Of a DNA stretch of 64,000 nucleotides, positions 25,829 to 34,313 are shown piece after piece; within the stretch, counting starts at the first letter, position 1; each line of letters begins with the position of its first letter. The stretch is taken from assembly GCF_030064675.1 (NCBI RefSeq), contig NZ_CP116413.1:1211001-1275000 (forward strand), read 5' to 3'. The DNA comes from Crossiella sp. CA-258035 (GTDB lineage: Bacteria > Actinomycetota > Actinomycetes > Mycobacteriales > Pseudonocardiaceae). The notes below the pieces were generated by a model. It saw only the letters and a program-made list of their open reading frames with translations, was not told the origin of the DNA and did no database searches. The translations under genes and the position numbers were made by a program.

Positions 25829-27824
25829 GGGGCATCAGCGTGATCCCCAGCTCCCGCATGACGAAGGCCAGCCATTCCGCCTGCAACTCAGCCGCGATCC
25901 GGGGATCCAAACTCCCGTGCCCCACCGCCGTCCACACCCGCAGCAGCACCGGATGCGCGCTGCTGCTCGCCTCCCGCAGCGCGGCCACGAACCGCCGGGC
26001 CTGCTGTGGCGGGCAGCCGATGTCGCTGTTGCCCACCACCACGAACACCGCCGGATACCGCACCCCGGGCCGGATGTTCTGGCACGGCGAGTACCGGGCC
26101 ATCACCGCCGCGTCCGCCGGGTCCGCTGGGTTGCCGTAGTCCAGTTCGTACACCGAGCGGATCATCTCCGCGCCCGGGCCGTCGGGCACCGGGGTGAGCA
26201 CGTCCAGTACCGGCATGGTTGGCACCACCGCTCGCCACAGCTCGGGCTGCTGGGTCACTGCCACGCCAGCGAGTAGGCCGCCGTTCGAGGAGCCTTGGAA
26301 GGCAAGGGTTTCTGGGGTCGCGGTGCCTTGGCGGACCAGGTCCTCGGCGACCGCGTGGAGGTCGTCGAAGGTGTTCTGCTTGTGCTGGCGGCGGGCCGAC
26401 TCGTACCACTCGCGGCCGTATTCGCTGCCGCCGCGCAGGTTCGCGTGCACGTAGATCCCGCCTGAGCGCAGCCACGGGGTCAACGCGCCCAGAAACGTTG
26501 GCAGCTTGGGGATGTTGAAGCCGCCGTAGGCACTCACCAGGGTCGGCTGAGCCTCGGTGCGGTTCAGGTCGGTGCGGGCCAGCAGGTAGTACGGGACCCG
26601 GGTGCCGTCGGCTGAGGTGGCGAAGTGCTGTTCGACGGTGATGTCGTCCAGGGAGTCGCCCTGTGCCAGCACATCCAGCGCACCGGTCTCGGGGTGCAGC
26701 TCGTAGGTGGTGTCGCTGGTGGTGAAACTGCTTGCGCTGAAAGCGAAAGCCTCCGTGCCGGTGGGCAGGCGGGACAGTATGGTCAGCTGCATGCTGGCGC
26801 TGGCCAACGGCAACGCGGCCGTCGCCACCGGTGCGCCGTCCAGGGTGTAGCTGCGGATGTCCAGGGACACGTCGTTCAGCGCGGTCACCACCAGGTGCTC
26901 GCCCAGCCGGTACAGGCTGCGCAGCACCAGGTCGCTCGCTGGGATCAGCTCCTGCCAGGTGGCCGGGTCGGTCGAGGTCGCCACCGGGATGCGGACCACT
27001 CGGCCGCGCGGGGTGTCGGTGCTGATCGCGACATAGGTCTGCTCGTCCAGCCAGTCGCCGTGGAGTTCGCCGTGGAAGTCCTCGGGCGCGAAGCGGCGGA
27101 ACTCGCCGGTGGCGGTGTCGGCGATCATTGTGGCCAGGTGCTCGTGCGGTGCGGTGACCGCCAGCACCCGGCCGCCGCCGGGGGAGACCTGGGGCACCAC
27201 GGACAGCGAGGTCGGCGGGATGCCGGGCACCGCCCAGGTCGCCTCCTGGCCGCCGGTCACCGGGACGAACCGGAGGGTGTGCCCGCCGGTCTCGCCGCGT
27301 CCGGCCAGGAAGAAGCCGGTGCTGTCCGGCAGCCAGGCCGGGCGGATCAGGTTGCCCTGCATCGCGGGCACTGCCACCGGCAGTCGCGCGCCGGAGTCCA
27401 CCTCGACCACCAGGAACTGGCCGAACGGGTCCCCGCCCGCCGCCGCGCTGAAGGCCAGCAGGCGGCCGTCGGGGCTGGGCTCCGGGTAGATCAGCGTGGT
27501 GGCCCGGTCGTCGCCGCGCTCGGCGGTCAGCGCGGCCGCGTCCACCAGCACCTGGCCCGGCGCGTCCCGGTCCTCGGCCACCCGGATGGCCTGCGCGGTG
27601 CCGTCCTCGTTGCGGTCCAGCCAGAACCAGCGGCCGGCCACCTTCCGCCGGTCGGCCAGCGCCCCGGCCAGCTGACCGGCCATCAGCGGGGCGATCTCCT
27701 CGACCAGCTCGGCGAAGCCCGGGAAGTCCCGCGCCGCCCCCATTGCCTTGCTGACCTGCTGTTCCTGCCAGGCCCGCACCTCGTCCGTGTCCGCGTTCAG
27801 CCATGTATAGGCGTCCGTGGTCAC
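25821..27824 (-). CDS. Prolyl oligopeptidase family serine peptidase (S9)
   Basis: This 667-residue cytoplasmic-type protein (no signal peptide) has an N-terminal beta-propeller and a C-terminal alpha/beta-hydrolase domain. The catalytic Ser is in FQGSSNGGLLAG, the Asp in VVGNSDIGCPPQQA and the His in AVGHGSLD. RGGSEYGREWY is the usual S9A segment before the nucleophile. It cleaves short peptides, usually after Pro, although the specificity here is not certain. It starts at a GTG and is divergent from a TetR regulator gene 69 bp away, so that regulator may control it. Its stop codon lies inside the conserved edge of structured element copy 1. Confidence 0.92.
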   Translation of the reverse strand: MTTDAYTWLNADTDEVRAWQEQQVSKAMGAARDFPGFAELVEEIAPLMAGQLAGALADRRKVAGRWFWLDRNEDGTAQAIRVAEDRDAPGQVLVDAAALTAERGDDRATTLIYPEPSPDGRLLAFSAAAGGDPFGQFLVVEVDSGARLPVAVPAMQGNLIRPAWLPDSTGFFLAGRGETGGHTLRFVPVTGGQEATWAVPGIPPTSLSVVPQVSPGGGRVLAVTAPHEHLATMIADTATGEFRRFAPEDFHGELHGDWLDEQTYVAISTDTPRGRVVRIPVATSTDPATWQELIPASDLVLRSLYRLGEHLVVTALNDVSLDIRSYTLDGAPVATAALPLASASMQLTILSRLPTGTEAFAFSASSFTTSDTTYELHPETGALDVLAQGDSLDDITVEQHFATSADGTRVPYYLLARTDLNRTEAQPTLVSAYGGFNIPKLPTFLGALTPWLRSGGIYVHANLRGGSEYGREWYESARRQHKQNTFDDLHAVAEDLVRQGTATPETLAFQGSSNGGLLAGVAVTQQPELWRAVVPTMPVLDVLTPVPDGPGAEMIRSVYELDYGNPADPADAAVMARYSPCQNIRPGVRYPAVFVVVGNSDIGCPPQQARRFVAALREASSSAHPVLLRVWTAVGHGSLDPRIAAELQAEWLAFVMRELGITLMPRG

Positions 27825-27851
27825 AGCCCCTCACCCTCTTCCGGAATATTT

Positions 27852-27870
27852 CAGATGTTGCTATCATCTG
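27852..27870. promoter_or_regulatory. Palindrome between the oligopeptidase and TetR genes
   Basis: CAGATGTTGCTATCATCTG has 6-base arms around a 7-base centre. It is the only clear palindrome in the 68-bp divergent gap and is a natural candidate for the TetR operator. Confidence 0.55.
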
Positions 27871-27892
27871 GATGGTGAGAGTATTTCGTTGA

Positions 27893-28897
27893 GTGGCTAG
27901 GGTTTGTCAAGTGGCCAGACTGACAAGGGCGGAGCTGCAAGAACTCAACCGCGCCAAGATCCTGGACGCGGCCAGGGCCGAGTTCGCCGAGCGCGGCTAC
28001 CGGGACGCCAAGATCGACGACATCGCGGACCGGGCCGGGCTGACCAGGGGCGCGGTCTACTCCAACTTCCCGGGCAAGCGCGCGCTCTACTTCGCGGTGC
28101 TGGCCGGGGCCGCCCTCGGCGACCGGGGCGCGCCGGAACCGGTGGACGGCAGCGTGCGCGGCGCGCTGGCCGGCTTCGCCCGGTCCTGGCTGGCCCGCAC
28201 CGCCAACCCGGAACTGCTCGGCGAGGTGCTCGCCGAGGAGGACACCAGGGGCGTCTACGCGCAGCTGCTGGAGATCCAGTCCGTGCTGTTCGGGCCGCTG
28301 CTGTGCGCGGGCGAGGGCGACCGGGGCGAGCGGCGGGCCCGGCTCGCGCTGACCGTGCTGCACGGGGCCAACCAGCTGGCCACGCTGGCCCCGGAGTTCG
28401 TGGCCGAGGACGCGGTGGTCGCCGCCTGCGCCCAGCTGGCCGACCTGCCGGCCGCCGACACCTGGCGGCCCCCGGCCGACCTGCCGCCGGTGACCAGGCC
28501 GAACCTGGCCTGGCCGGAGCTGATCGCGGTCTGCACCGTGCACGCCACCCCGATCGAGCTCAACGCCGACGGGCTGATCCTCTTCCTCGGCCCCGACCGG
28601 CTCGGCGCGGTCGAGGACCTGGTGCGCGGCACCGACGAGCCGGTGACGGTGGTCGCCGGTGCGCTGGGCTCCTCGGAGCTGCGGCTGCTGGCCGGGCTCA
28701 CCCTGGCCGGCTTCGGGCACAACCTGCGGGCCGCGGGCGGCGGCCCCGGCCAGGTCAAGGTGGTCTGCGACGCCAGCGCGCCGTCCATCGCGGAGCGGCT
28801 CGGCGTGACCGGGCCGGAGACCGCGGTCCGGGTCGAGAACGCCCGGATCACCGCCCGCGCGGACGGTCCGGGAGCGGGCTACGCGCTCACTCGTTGA
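27893..28897 (+). CDS. TetR-family transcriptional regulator (long C-terminal region)
   Basis: The protein has 334 residues from the GTG at 27893; a GTG at 27911 is also possible. The N-terminal TetR HTH is clear (AKILDAARAEFAERGYRDAKIDDIADRAGLTRGAVYSNFPGKRALYFAVL). The C-terminal part is longer than usual for the family (about 200 residues is typical). Its last 120 residues do not look like the usual TetR ligand domain, so a second domain is likely. It is divergent from the oligopeptidase gene and converges with a NarL-type regulator gene, with an 11-bp overlap of the coding ends. Confidence 0.88.
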   Translation: MARVCQVARLTRAELQELNRAKILDAARAEFAERGYRDAKIDDIADRAGLTRGAVYSNFPGKRALYFAVLAGAALGDRGAPEPVDGSVRGALAGFARSWLARTANPELLGEVLAEEDTRGVYAQLLEIQSVLFGPLLCAGEGDRGERRARLALTVLHGANQLATLAPEFVAEDAVVAACAQLADLPAADTWRPPADLPPVTRPNLAWPELIAVCTVHATPIELNADGLILFLGPDRLGAVEDLVRGTDEPVTVVAGALGSSELRLLAGLTLAGFGHNLRAAGGGPGQVKVVCDASAPSIAERLGVTGPETAVRVENARITARADGPGAGYALTR

Positions 28898-29546
28898 GCA
28901 GACCGGCCCGCCACGCCCAGGCGGCGATCTCCACCCGGTTCCGCGCGCCCAGCTTGGCCTGCACCGAGGCCAGGTGCGTCTTCACCGTGGACAGCGACAG
29001 GAACAGCTCCGCGCCGATCTCGGTGTTGGTCAGCCCGCGCGCGGCCGCGCGCACCACGTCCAGCTCGCGGTCGGTCAGCGGCTCGGACGGCTGCTCCGAC
29101 TTCGGCTTGCCGGTGCCGGTCTTGTTGAAGTGCTCCAGCATGCGCACGGTGATCTGCGGCGAGATCAGCGCGTCCCCGCGCACCGCCGCCCGCACCGCCT
29201 CCACCAGCAGCGCCGGACCGGCGTCCTTGAGCAGGAAGCCGCTGGCGCCGTAGCCGAGCGCGGTGTGCACGTACTCGTCCAGGTCGAAGGTGGTCACCAC
29301 GACGACCTTGATCGGGTCGGTCACGCCGGGGCCGCACAGCTGCTTGGTGACCTCCAGCCCGTCGATGCCGGGCATCCGGATGTCCATCAGGCACACGTCC
29401 GGCCGCAGCTGCCGCGCCTGCTGCACCGCGCTGATGCCGTCCGGCACGTCGGCGACCACCTCGATGTCCGGCTGGGCCTCCAGGATCATCCGGAACCCGA
29501 CCCGCACCATCTCCTGGTCGTCGGCGATCAACACCCGAATCGTCAC
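28887..29546 (-). CDS. NarL/LuxR-family response regulator
   Basis: The 219-residue protein has a receiver domain (VLIADDQEMVRVGF, phosphorylated Asp in VCLMDIRMPGIDG, Lys in LLKD) and a C-terminal LuxR-type HTH (LTDRELDVVRAAARGLTNTEIGAELFLSLSTVKTHLASVQAKLGARNRVEIAAWAW). It starts at a GTG that overlaps the TGA of the upstream kinase gene (GTGA), so the two are translationally coupled. The pair is divergent from an ABC exporter operon, which is its likely target. Confidence 0.93.
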   Translation of the reverse strand: MTIRVLIADDQEMVRVGFRMILEAQPDIEVVADVPDGISAVQQARQLRPDVCLMDIRMPGIDGLEVTKQLCGPGVTDPIKVVVVTTFDLDEYVHTALGYGASGFLLKDAGPALLVEAVRAAVRGDALISPQITVRMLEHFNKTGTGKPKSEQPSEPLTDRELDVVRAAARGLTNTEIGAELFLSLSTVKTHLASVQAKLGARNRVEIAAWAWRAGLLNE

Positions 29547-30739
29547 CGCGTTGCCTCCCGCACCGGCAGCCAGGCGTGCACCTCCCAGCCACCGGACAGC
29601 CTCGGCCCGGCGCTGAACCGGCCGCCCAACAGCTCAACCCGTTCCCGCATTCCGACCAGACCGTAGCCCCCCGACCCGCCCGCGGGCGCGGCGGAGGACC
29701 CCTTGCCGTCGTCGGTGACCCTGATGTGCACCATCTCGTCCGCGGTGGACACGGCCACCCGCACCGCGGTCAGCCCGACCGCGTGCTTCTGCGTGTTGGT
29801 CAGCGACTCCTGCACCACCCGCAGCACCGAGCGGGCCAGCTCCACCGACAGCGTGCGCGGCAGGTCCAGGGTCAGGTACACCGGCATCCCGGCCCCGGCC
29901 GCGTCGTCGACCACCTTGCGGATGTCGGCCACCGGGTCGGTGGTGGCCGCGTCGCTGGCGCCGGCCTCACCGACCATCTGGGAGTCGCGCAGGCTGCTCA
30001 CCAGCGAGCGCATCGCGGTCAGCGCGTCCACCCCGGCCCGCTCGATGTAGGGCAGCACCCGTTGCGCGGCAAGCGGATCCTGCTCCGCCACCACCTGCGC
30101 CGCCTGGGCCTGCACCACGATCCCGGTGACGTGGTGCGCGACCACGTCGTGCAGCTCACGGGCCAGCGCCAGCCGCTCGTCCTGCTGCGCGGAGTTGATC
30201 GCCGAGCGCACCGTCCGGCTGCGGTCGGCGTCCCTGGCCCGGAAGTACACCCCGGTGCCGATGGACAGCAGCAGCAACATGCCCGGCACGGCCACCGAGG
30301 CCAGCGTGTCGAACAGGTTGCCGCCCGGCCGCACCACCCCGGAGACGATGCCCGCGAACACGATCCCGGCCACCGCGACGGTGGCCCTCGGCGGCGAGGC
30401 CTGCCGCACCACGGTGGCGATCAGCGCCATCCCGGCCGCGGTCTCCACCGGTCCCATGCCGGAGACCGCGTCCCAGTGGGTCACCCCGGTGTAGCGCAGC
30501 GCCAGGCTCAGGCCGAGCTCGGTGCACACCACGATCAGCGCGGACTCCACCGGCCGCCGCGGCGCCACCACCGCGATCAGCGCGACCAGCGCGTCGGCCA
30601 GCCAGGCCAGCAGCAGCACTTCCCCGTTGCGCGAGCTCGCCGCGTAGCTGAGCTCCACCAGCAGCATGAACCCGAGCGCGCCCGCGATCGGCCACTGCCG
30701 CCGCAACAACGGCCGCCAGCCGGTCAACGTGGTGTCCAC
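29543..30739 (-). CDS. Sensor histidine kinase, NarL-partner type (HisKA_3)
   Basis: I chose the GTG at 30739, giving about 398 residues; an upstream start would add 20 unlikely residues. The N-terminal half has five to six membrane helices and almost no extracellular loops, so it may sense within the membrane or through the adjacent ABC exporter. The dimerisation domain has the phospho-His in ALARELHDVVAHHVTGIVVQAQ. The ATPase domain has ESLTNTQKHA and GGYGLVGMRERVELLGG. Kinases of this layout next to an ATPase/permease pair often respond to antibiotics or membrane stress. Confidence 0.9.
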   Translation of the reverse strand: MDTTLTGWRPLLRRQWPIAGALGFMLLVELSYAASSRNGEVLLLAWLADALVALIAVVAPRRPVESALIVVCTELGLSLALRYTGVTHWDAVSGMGPVETAAGMALIATVVRQASPPRATVAVAGIVFAGIVSGVVRPGGNLFDTLASVAVPGMLLLLSIGTGVYFRARDADRSRTVRSAINSAQQDERLALARELHDVVAHHVTGIVVQAQAAQVVAEQDPLAAQRVLPYIERAGVDALTAMRSLVSSLRDSQMVGEAGASDAATTDPVADIRKVVDDAAGAGMPVYLTLDLPRTLSVELARSVLRVVQESLTNTQKHAVGLTAVRVAVSTADEMVHIRVTDDGKGSSAAPAGGSGGYGLVGMRERVELLGGRFSAGPRLSGGWEVHAWLPVREATR

Positions 30740-30798
30740 AGTGGAACACCGTACGTGTTCGGCCCGCGCGCGCACCTCGGCCGGGTGGCCACCCCGCA

Positions 30799-30818
30799 CC
30801 TCGGCCGATCGGCCGAGG
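30799..30818. promoter_or_regulatory. 20-bp perfect palindrome in the divergent promoter
   Basis: CCTCGGCCGATCGGCCGAGG is perfectly symmetrical. It lies between the NarL-type kinase gene and the ABC operon. CACCTCGGCCG occurs at 30773 and 30797 here, and again at 33845 right after the permease stop. It is a candidate operator for the adjacent response regulator. Confidence 0.6.
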
Positions 30819-30880
30819 ACGGCCGGGCACGCCTGACCCGCTGGCCGAAGTCACCACGGCCGAACTCGGACAGTCTCGTT

Positions 30881-30900
30881 CCTCGTCAGGTCTAACGAGG
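30881..30900 (+). promoter_or_regulatory. Inverted repeat overlapping the ribosome binding region
   Basis: CCTCGT at 30881-30886 can pair with ACGAGG at 30895-30900, which is the 5' part of the AACGAGGAGGACACG ribosome binding region of the TTG-starting ABC gene. Folding would reduce access of ribosomes. Whether it is regulated is unknown. Confidence 0.4.
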
Positions 30901-30908
30901 AGGACACG

Positions 30909-31604
30909 TTGACGGTTCCGGGATTCGGCGCGCAGCCGGTGCTCACCGGCCATCACCTCATCAAGCGCTACGGGCAGACCCACGCCCTGGCCGGGGTGGA
31001 CATCTCGATCGCCCCCGGCGAGGTGGTCGCGATCATCGGACCGTCCGGGTCGGGCAAGTCGACCCTGCTGCACGTGCTGGCCGGCATCCTGCCCGCCGAC
31101 GACGGCGTGGTGATGCTGGACGGCAAGCGGATCGACCAGTTCGGCGAGACCGAGCGCAGCAAGCTGCGCCGCTCCGCCTTCGGCTTCGTCTTCCAGGCCG
31201 GGATGCTGGTGGGGGAGCTGACCGCGGAGGAGAACGCGGCGCTGCCCATGCTGCTCGCGGGCGCGCCCAAGGACCAGGCGCTGAGCGCGGCCAGGGAGTG
31301 GCTGACCCGGCTGGGCCTGGCCGGGATGGAGGGCCGTCGTCCCGGTGAGCTCTCCGGCGGGCAGGCGCAGCGGGTGGCCATCGCCCGCGCGCTGGCGCAC
31401 CGGCCGCGGGTGATCTTCGCTGACGAGCCGACCGGCGCGCTGGACTCGCGCACCTCGGACGAGACCATCGGCGCGCTGCTGGCCGCGGCCAAGGACTCCG
31501 GCGCCGCGGTGGTCATCGTCACGCACGACCCGACCGTGGCCGCCCGTGCCGAGCGCGTGGTGGAGATCCGGGACGGGCTGATCGCCAGGCGGGTCGCCGC
31601 GTGA
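30909..31604 (+). CDS. ABC transporter ATP-binding protein (LolD/MacB type)
   Basis: The 231-residue ATPase starts at a TTG preceded by a strong GAGGAGG. It has Walker [10 protein letters not shown], the Q-loop (FGFVFQAG), the signature [15 protein letters not shown], Walker [14 protein letters not shown] and the H-loop His in [14 protein letters not shown] and the short length place it in the FtsE/LolD/MacB branch that works with FtsX-like permeases. The permease gene starts within its stop (GTGA). Likely role: energy for export or removal of a lipid, peptide or antibiotic. Confidence 0.94.
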   Translation: MTVPGFGAQPVLTGHHLIKRYGQTHALAGVDISIAPGEVVAIIGPSGSGKSTLLHVLAGILPADDGVVMLDGKRIDQFGETERSKLRRSAFGFVFQAGMLVGELTAEENAALPMLLAGAPKDQALSAAREWLTRLGLAGMEGRRPGELSGGQAQRVAIARALAHRPRVIFADEPTGALDSRTSDETIGALLAAAKDSGAAVVIVTHDPTVAARAERVVEIRDGLIARRVAA

Positions 31605-33844
31605 ATCCGTTCCAGCTCGCCCTGCGGGTGTTCCGCGCGGACAAGCGCAGCCTCGTCTCCGCCGTGTGCACCCTGTTCGGCGTCGCCATCGCGGTGACCC
31701 TGGTCTCCTGGCTGGCCGCCGTGCCCGGCGCGCTGGACGCCAGGGCCGCGCACGAGGCGTGGCGCTCGCCCGGCCCTGCCGACAGCGTCGAAGCCGCCAC
31801 TGTCCTGGTCAAGAACAGCGAGGACCGGGTGCGGGACAAGACCATCGTCCGGGTCGACGTCGCCGCGCTCACCCCGAACGCCCCGGCCGCGCCCGGCCTG
31901 CTCCGGGTCCCGCAGCCGGGCGAGGTGCTGCTGTCCCCGGCACTGGCCGCGCTGGCCAGGGACCTGCCAGCCGACCACCTGGCCAAACGCTTCCAGGGCA
32001 AGGTGATCGGCGAACTGGGCGACCAGGCGCTGGTCCACCCCGGCGAACTGGTCGCGGTGGTCGGGCACAGCCAGCAGACCCTGTCCGAGTACGACGCCTA
32101 CCCCGCGGCCGGCCTGGTGCCGACCCGTGAGCCACAGCCCGAGTTCATCCTGCTGCTGCTCTCCCAGGTCGGCCTGGTCGTGCTGGTGGTGCCCAGCCTG
32201 GTGCTGATCGCCTCCTCGGCCCGGCTCACCGCGGCCCGCCGGGAACGCCGCCTGGCCGCGCTCCGGCTGGCCGGGGCGACCCCAGCGCAGGTGGTCGCGA
32301 TCACGGTGGCGGAGATCGCGATCGCCACCGTGCTGGGCACCCTGCTCGGCCTGTTGCTCGGCCCGCTGGCCAGGGGACTGACCACCCAGCTGCCGTGGAA
32401 CGGCGGCACCTGGTTCGCCGCCGACCTGGAACCCAGCTGGCTGCTCAGCCTCGGCATCGCGGTCGGCACCCCGCTGCTGGTGGTCGGCGCGGCCGTGTTC
32501 GGCCTGCGCCGGGTGCTCACCCAGCCGCTCGGCGCGGCCCAGCAGCACGGCCGCAAGGCGCCCAGCGCGTGGCGGCTGCTCATCCTGGTGGGCGCGGGCG
32601 TGGCCTTCGCCGGGGGCATCAGCATCGCCAGCAGCACCGGCGGCACCTCGGTGCTGATCGGCGCGCTGGCCGCGATCGCGCTGGCCGCCTCGGTGGTCGG
32701 CCCGTGGATGACCTCGGTGGTCGGCCGGATCTTCACCAAGTTCTGGCGCCGCCCGTCCACCCTGCTGGCCGGCCGCCGCCTGCGCGATGACCCCAAGGCC
32801 GCCTACCGGGCCGCCTCCGGCGTGGTGCTCGCGGTGTTCACCGGCTGCCTGGCGCTGACCGTGCTGCCCTCGCTGGAGAGCAAGGTGGACCAACGAGTTT
32901 GGGGCCCGTGGAAGGAGGGCGTGCTCTACACCACGGTCTCCGCCGAGGAGGCGCCCACCGCCGCCGAACGGCTGCGGGCAGAGCTGGCCAAGCGCGGGGT
33001 GAACAGCCCGGTCGGCGTGGCCGCGCAGGGCAACCTGCGGGACAGCGCGGACAACCACGTCGGCCGCGCGATCGTGCTCGGCTGCGCGGACGCGGCCCGG
33101 CTGATGTGGCTGGAGATCGGCCAGTGCGGCGGTCAGCCCGGCGTCCGGATCGGCAAGGGCGCGAAGCTGCCCCCCGGTCCGCTGCAGTTCGCCTCCTACA
33201 GCAGCAAGGGCGAGTCGCGCACCCCGCTGCCCGCGCGCCCCGTGGTGCACCAGATGGCCGGGTCCACCGACAAGGCCGACCGGATCATGCTGATCGACCC
33301 CGAGGTGATCCCCAGCGGCGCCCAGCTCAACGGCTACACGCTGACCGTGCAGACCAGCCCGGCCAACGCGGAGCTGGTGCGCACCCTGCTGATCGAGCAG
33401 GTGCCCGGCGGCCGGGTCGGCTCACTGGAGGCCCAGCAGGGCCGCGACGGCATGCAGGTCGCGGACATGCGCCGGATCGCGATGATCGGCCTGATCATCG
33501 CGGGCCTGCTCGGCGGCATCAGCGCCGCCATCACCGCCGCGGGCGCGGTGGTCGACCGCAGGCGCACGCTGGCCGCGCTGATCGCCGCGGGCACCCCGGT
33601 GCGGGTGCTGGCCAGGGCACTGCGCACGGAGGCGGCGCTGCCGTCACTGGTGGCCACGCTGGGCGCGGGCATCGCCGGACTGGTGGTCGGAGCTGGACTG
33701 ATGACCATCGCCGGGGCCCCGCTGACGCTCAACCTGTGGCTGGTCACACCACTGGTCGTCGGCTTCGGCGTCGCGGTGGTCGCCGCGTCCGCCTGCGGCC
33801 CGCTGCTGCGCCGGATCTCTCCTCAGGCCTACGCCGAGGAGTAG
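31601..33844 (+). CDS. FtsX-like ABC transporter permease
   Basis: The 747-residue permease has an N-terminal helix (residues 20-40), an extracellular region of about 120 residues and three central helices. A further large extracellular region and a C-terminal FtsX domain of three helices follow (MRRIAMIGLIIAGLLGGISAAITAAGAVVDRRRTLAALIAAGTPVRVL, which is the mechanotransmission motif region). The two-FtsX-domain layout is that of actinobacterial permeases of the MacB/LolC superfamily. It is translationally coupled to the ATPase and divergent from the NarL-type two-component system. Confidence 0.9.
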   Translation: MNPFQLALRVFRADKRSLVSAVCTLFGVAIAVTLVSWLAAVPGALDARAAHEAWRSPGPADSVEAATVLVKNSEDRVRDKTIVRVDVAALTPNAPAAPGLLRVPQPGEVLLSPALAALARDLPADHLAKRFQGKVIGELGDQALVHPGELVAVVGHSQQTLSEYDAYPAAGLVPTREPQPEFILLLLSQVGLVVLVVPSLVLIASSARLTAARRERRLAALRLAGATPAQVVAITVAEIAIATVLGTLLGLLLGPLARGLTTQLPWNGGTWFAADLEPSWLLSLGIAVGTPLLVVGAAVFGLRRVLTQPLGAAQQHGRKAPSAWRLLILVGAGVAFAGGISIASSTGGTSVLIGALAAIALAASVVGPWMTSVVGRIFTKFWRRPSTLLAGRRLRDDPKAAYRAASGVVLAVFTGCLALTVLPSLESKVDQRVWGPWKEGVLYTTVSAEEAPTAAERLRAELAKRGVNSPVGVAAQGNLRDSADNHVGRAIVLGCADAARLMWLEIGQCGGQPGVRIGKGAKLPPGPLQFASYSSKGESRTPLPARPVVHQMAGSTDKADRIMLIDPEVIPSGAQLNGYTLTVQTSPANAELVRTLLIEQVPGGRVGSLEAQQGRDGMQVADMRRIAMIGLIIAGLLGGISAAITAAGAVVDRRRTLAALIAAGTPVRVLARALRTEAALPSLVATLGAGIAGLVVGAGLMTIAGAPLTLNLWLVTPLVVGFGVAVVAASACGPLLRRISPQAYAEE

Positions 33845-33852
33845 CACCTCGG

Positions 33853-33884
33853 CCGTTCGGCCAGTCCGCCGACTGGCCGAACGG
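33853..33884 (+). terminator. Terminator after the ABC permease gene
   Basis: Perfect 14-base arms CCGTTCGGCCAGTC and GACTGGCCGAACGG enclose a CGCC loop, 9 bp after the stop codon. There is no U-tract. Confidence 0.75.
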
Positions 33885-33979
33885 TCGGGGTCGGTATGGC
33901 TCAACGGCCGATCCGGACTCGGGGTCTACCAGCGCAAACTGGTTGCAGACACAGAGAGCGCGAAGTGAAGGAGACCACG

Positions 33980-34186
33980 ATGCTGGAGATGGTGCTGACC
34001 TGGACGGGCGCGGTGCTGAGCCTGCTGGTGCTGCTGCTGATGATCCTCCCGGCCGTGGTCGACGGCCAGGGCGAGCCGAGGGCGGTGAAGGTCGCTCGCA
34101 CCGAGCGGATCAAGGCCACCCGCGCGGTCCGCGCGGTGCACAACACCCGCCGCCCGGTGCGCCACGCCGGACCGATCGCCGCCTGA
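33980..34186 (+). CDS. Small single-span membrane protein
   Basis: The 68-residue protein starts at the ATG at 33980 after AAGGAGA. One hydrophobic helix (WTGAVLSLLVLLLMILPAVV) near residues 8-27 is followed by a basic tail rich in Arg (RTERIKATRAVRAVHNTRRPVRHAG). I recognise no family. It lies downstream of the FtsX-type exporter and could be an accessory subunit, or independent. Its stop codon lies in the stem of the following palindromic repeat. Confidence 0.6.
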   Translation: MLEMVLTWTGAVLSLLVLLLMILPAVVDGQGEPRAVKVARTERIKATRAVRAVHNTRRPVRHAGPIAA

Positions 34187-34313
34187 CCACAACCGCCAAG
34201 ACTCCGTACGACAACGGCCAACACTCCGTACGACAACGGCCAACACGCCGAGCGGGAAGGACCCGGTCGGTGTGTTGGCCGTTTTGGTACGGAGTGTTGG
34301 CCGTTGTGGTCAG
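34183..34313. repeat. 22-bp repeat palindrome joining two convergent stop codons
   Basis: Three CGGCCAAC-type units (centred on 34193, 34215 and 34237, exactly 22 bp apart) face inverted GTTGGCCG units near 34275 and 34296. The outermost arms CTGACCACAAC (34183-34193) and GTTGTGGTCAG (34303-34313) are perfectly complementary, and each contains the TGA stop of its flanking gene. The unit is the same as at 112-262. It probably acts as a bidirectional terminator. Confidence 0.8.

Noticed and set aside
30968-33250. Minus-strand open frame of 760 codons opposite the ABC exporter genes
   Set aside because: The exporter genes have all expected motifs. The antisense product is low-complexity.
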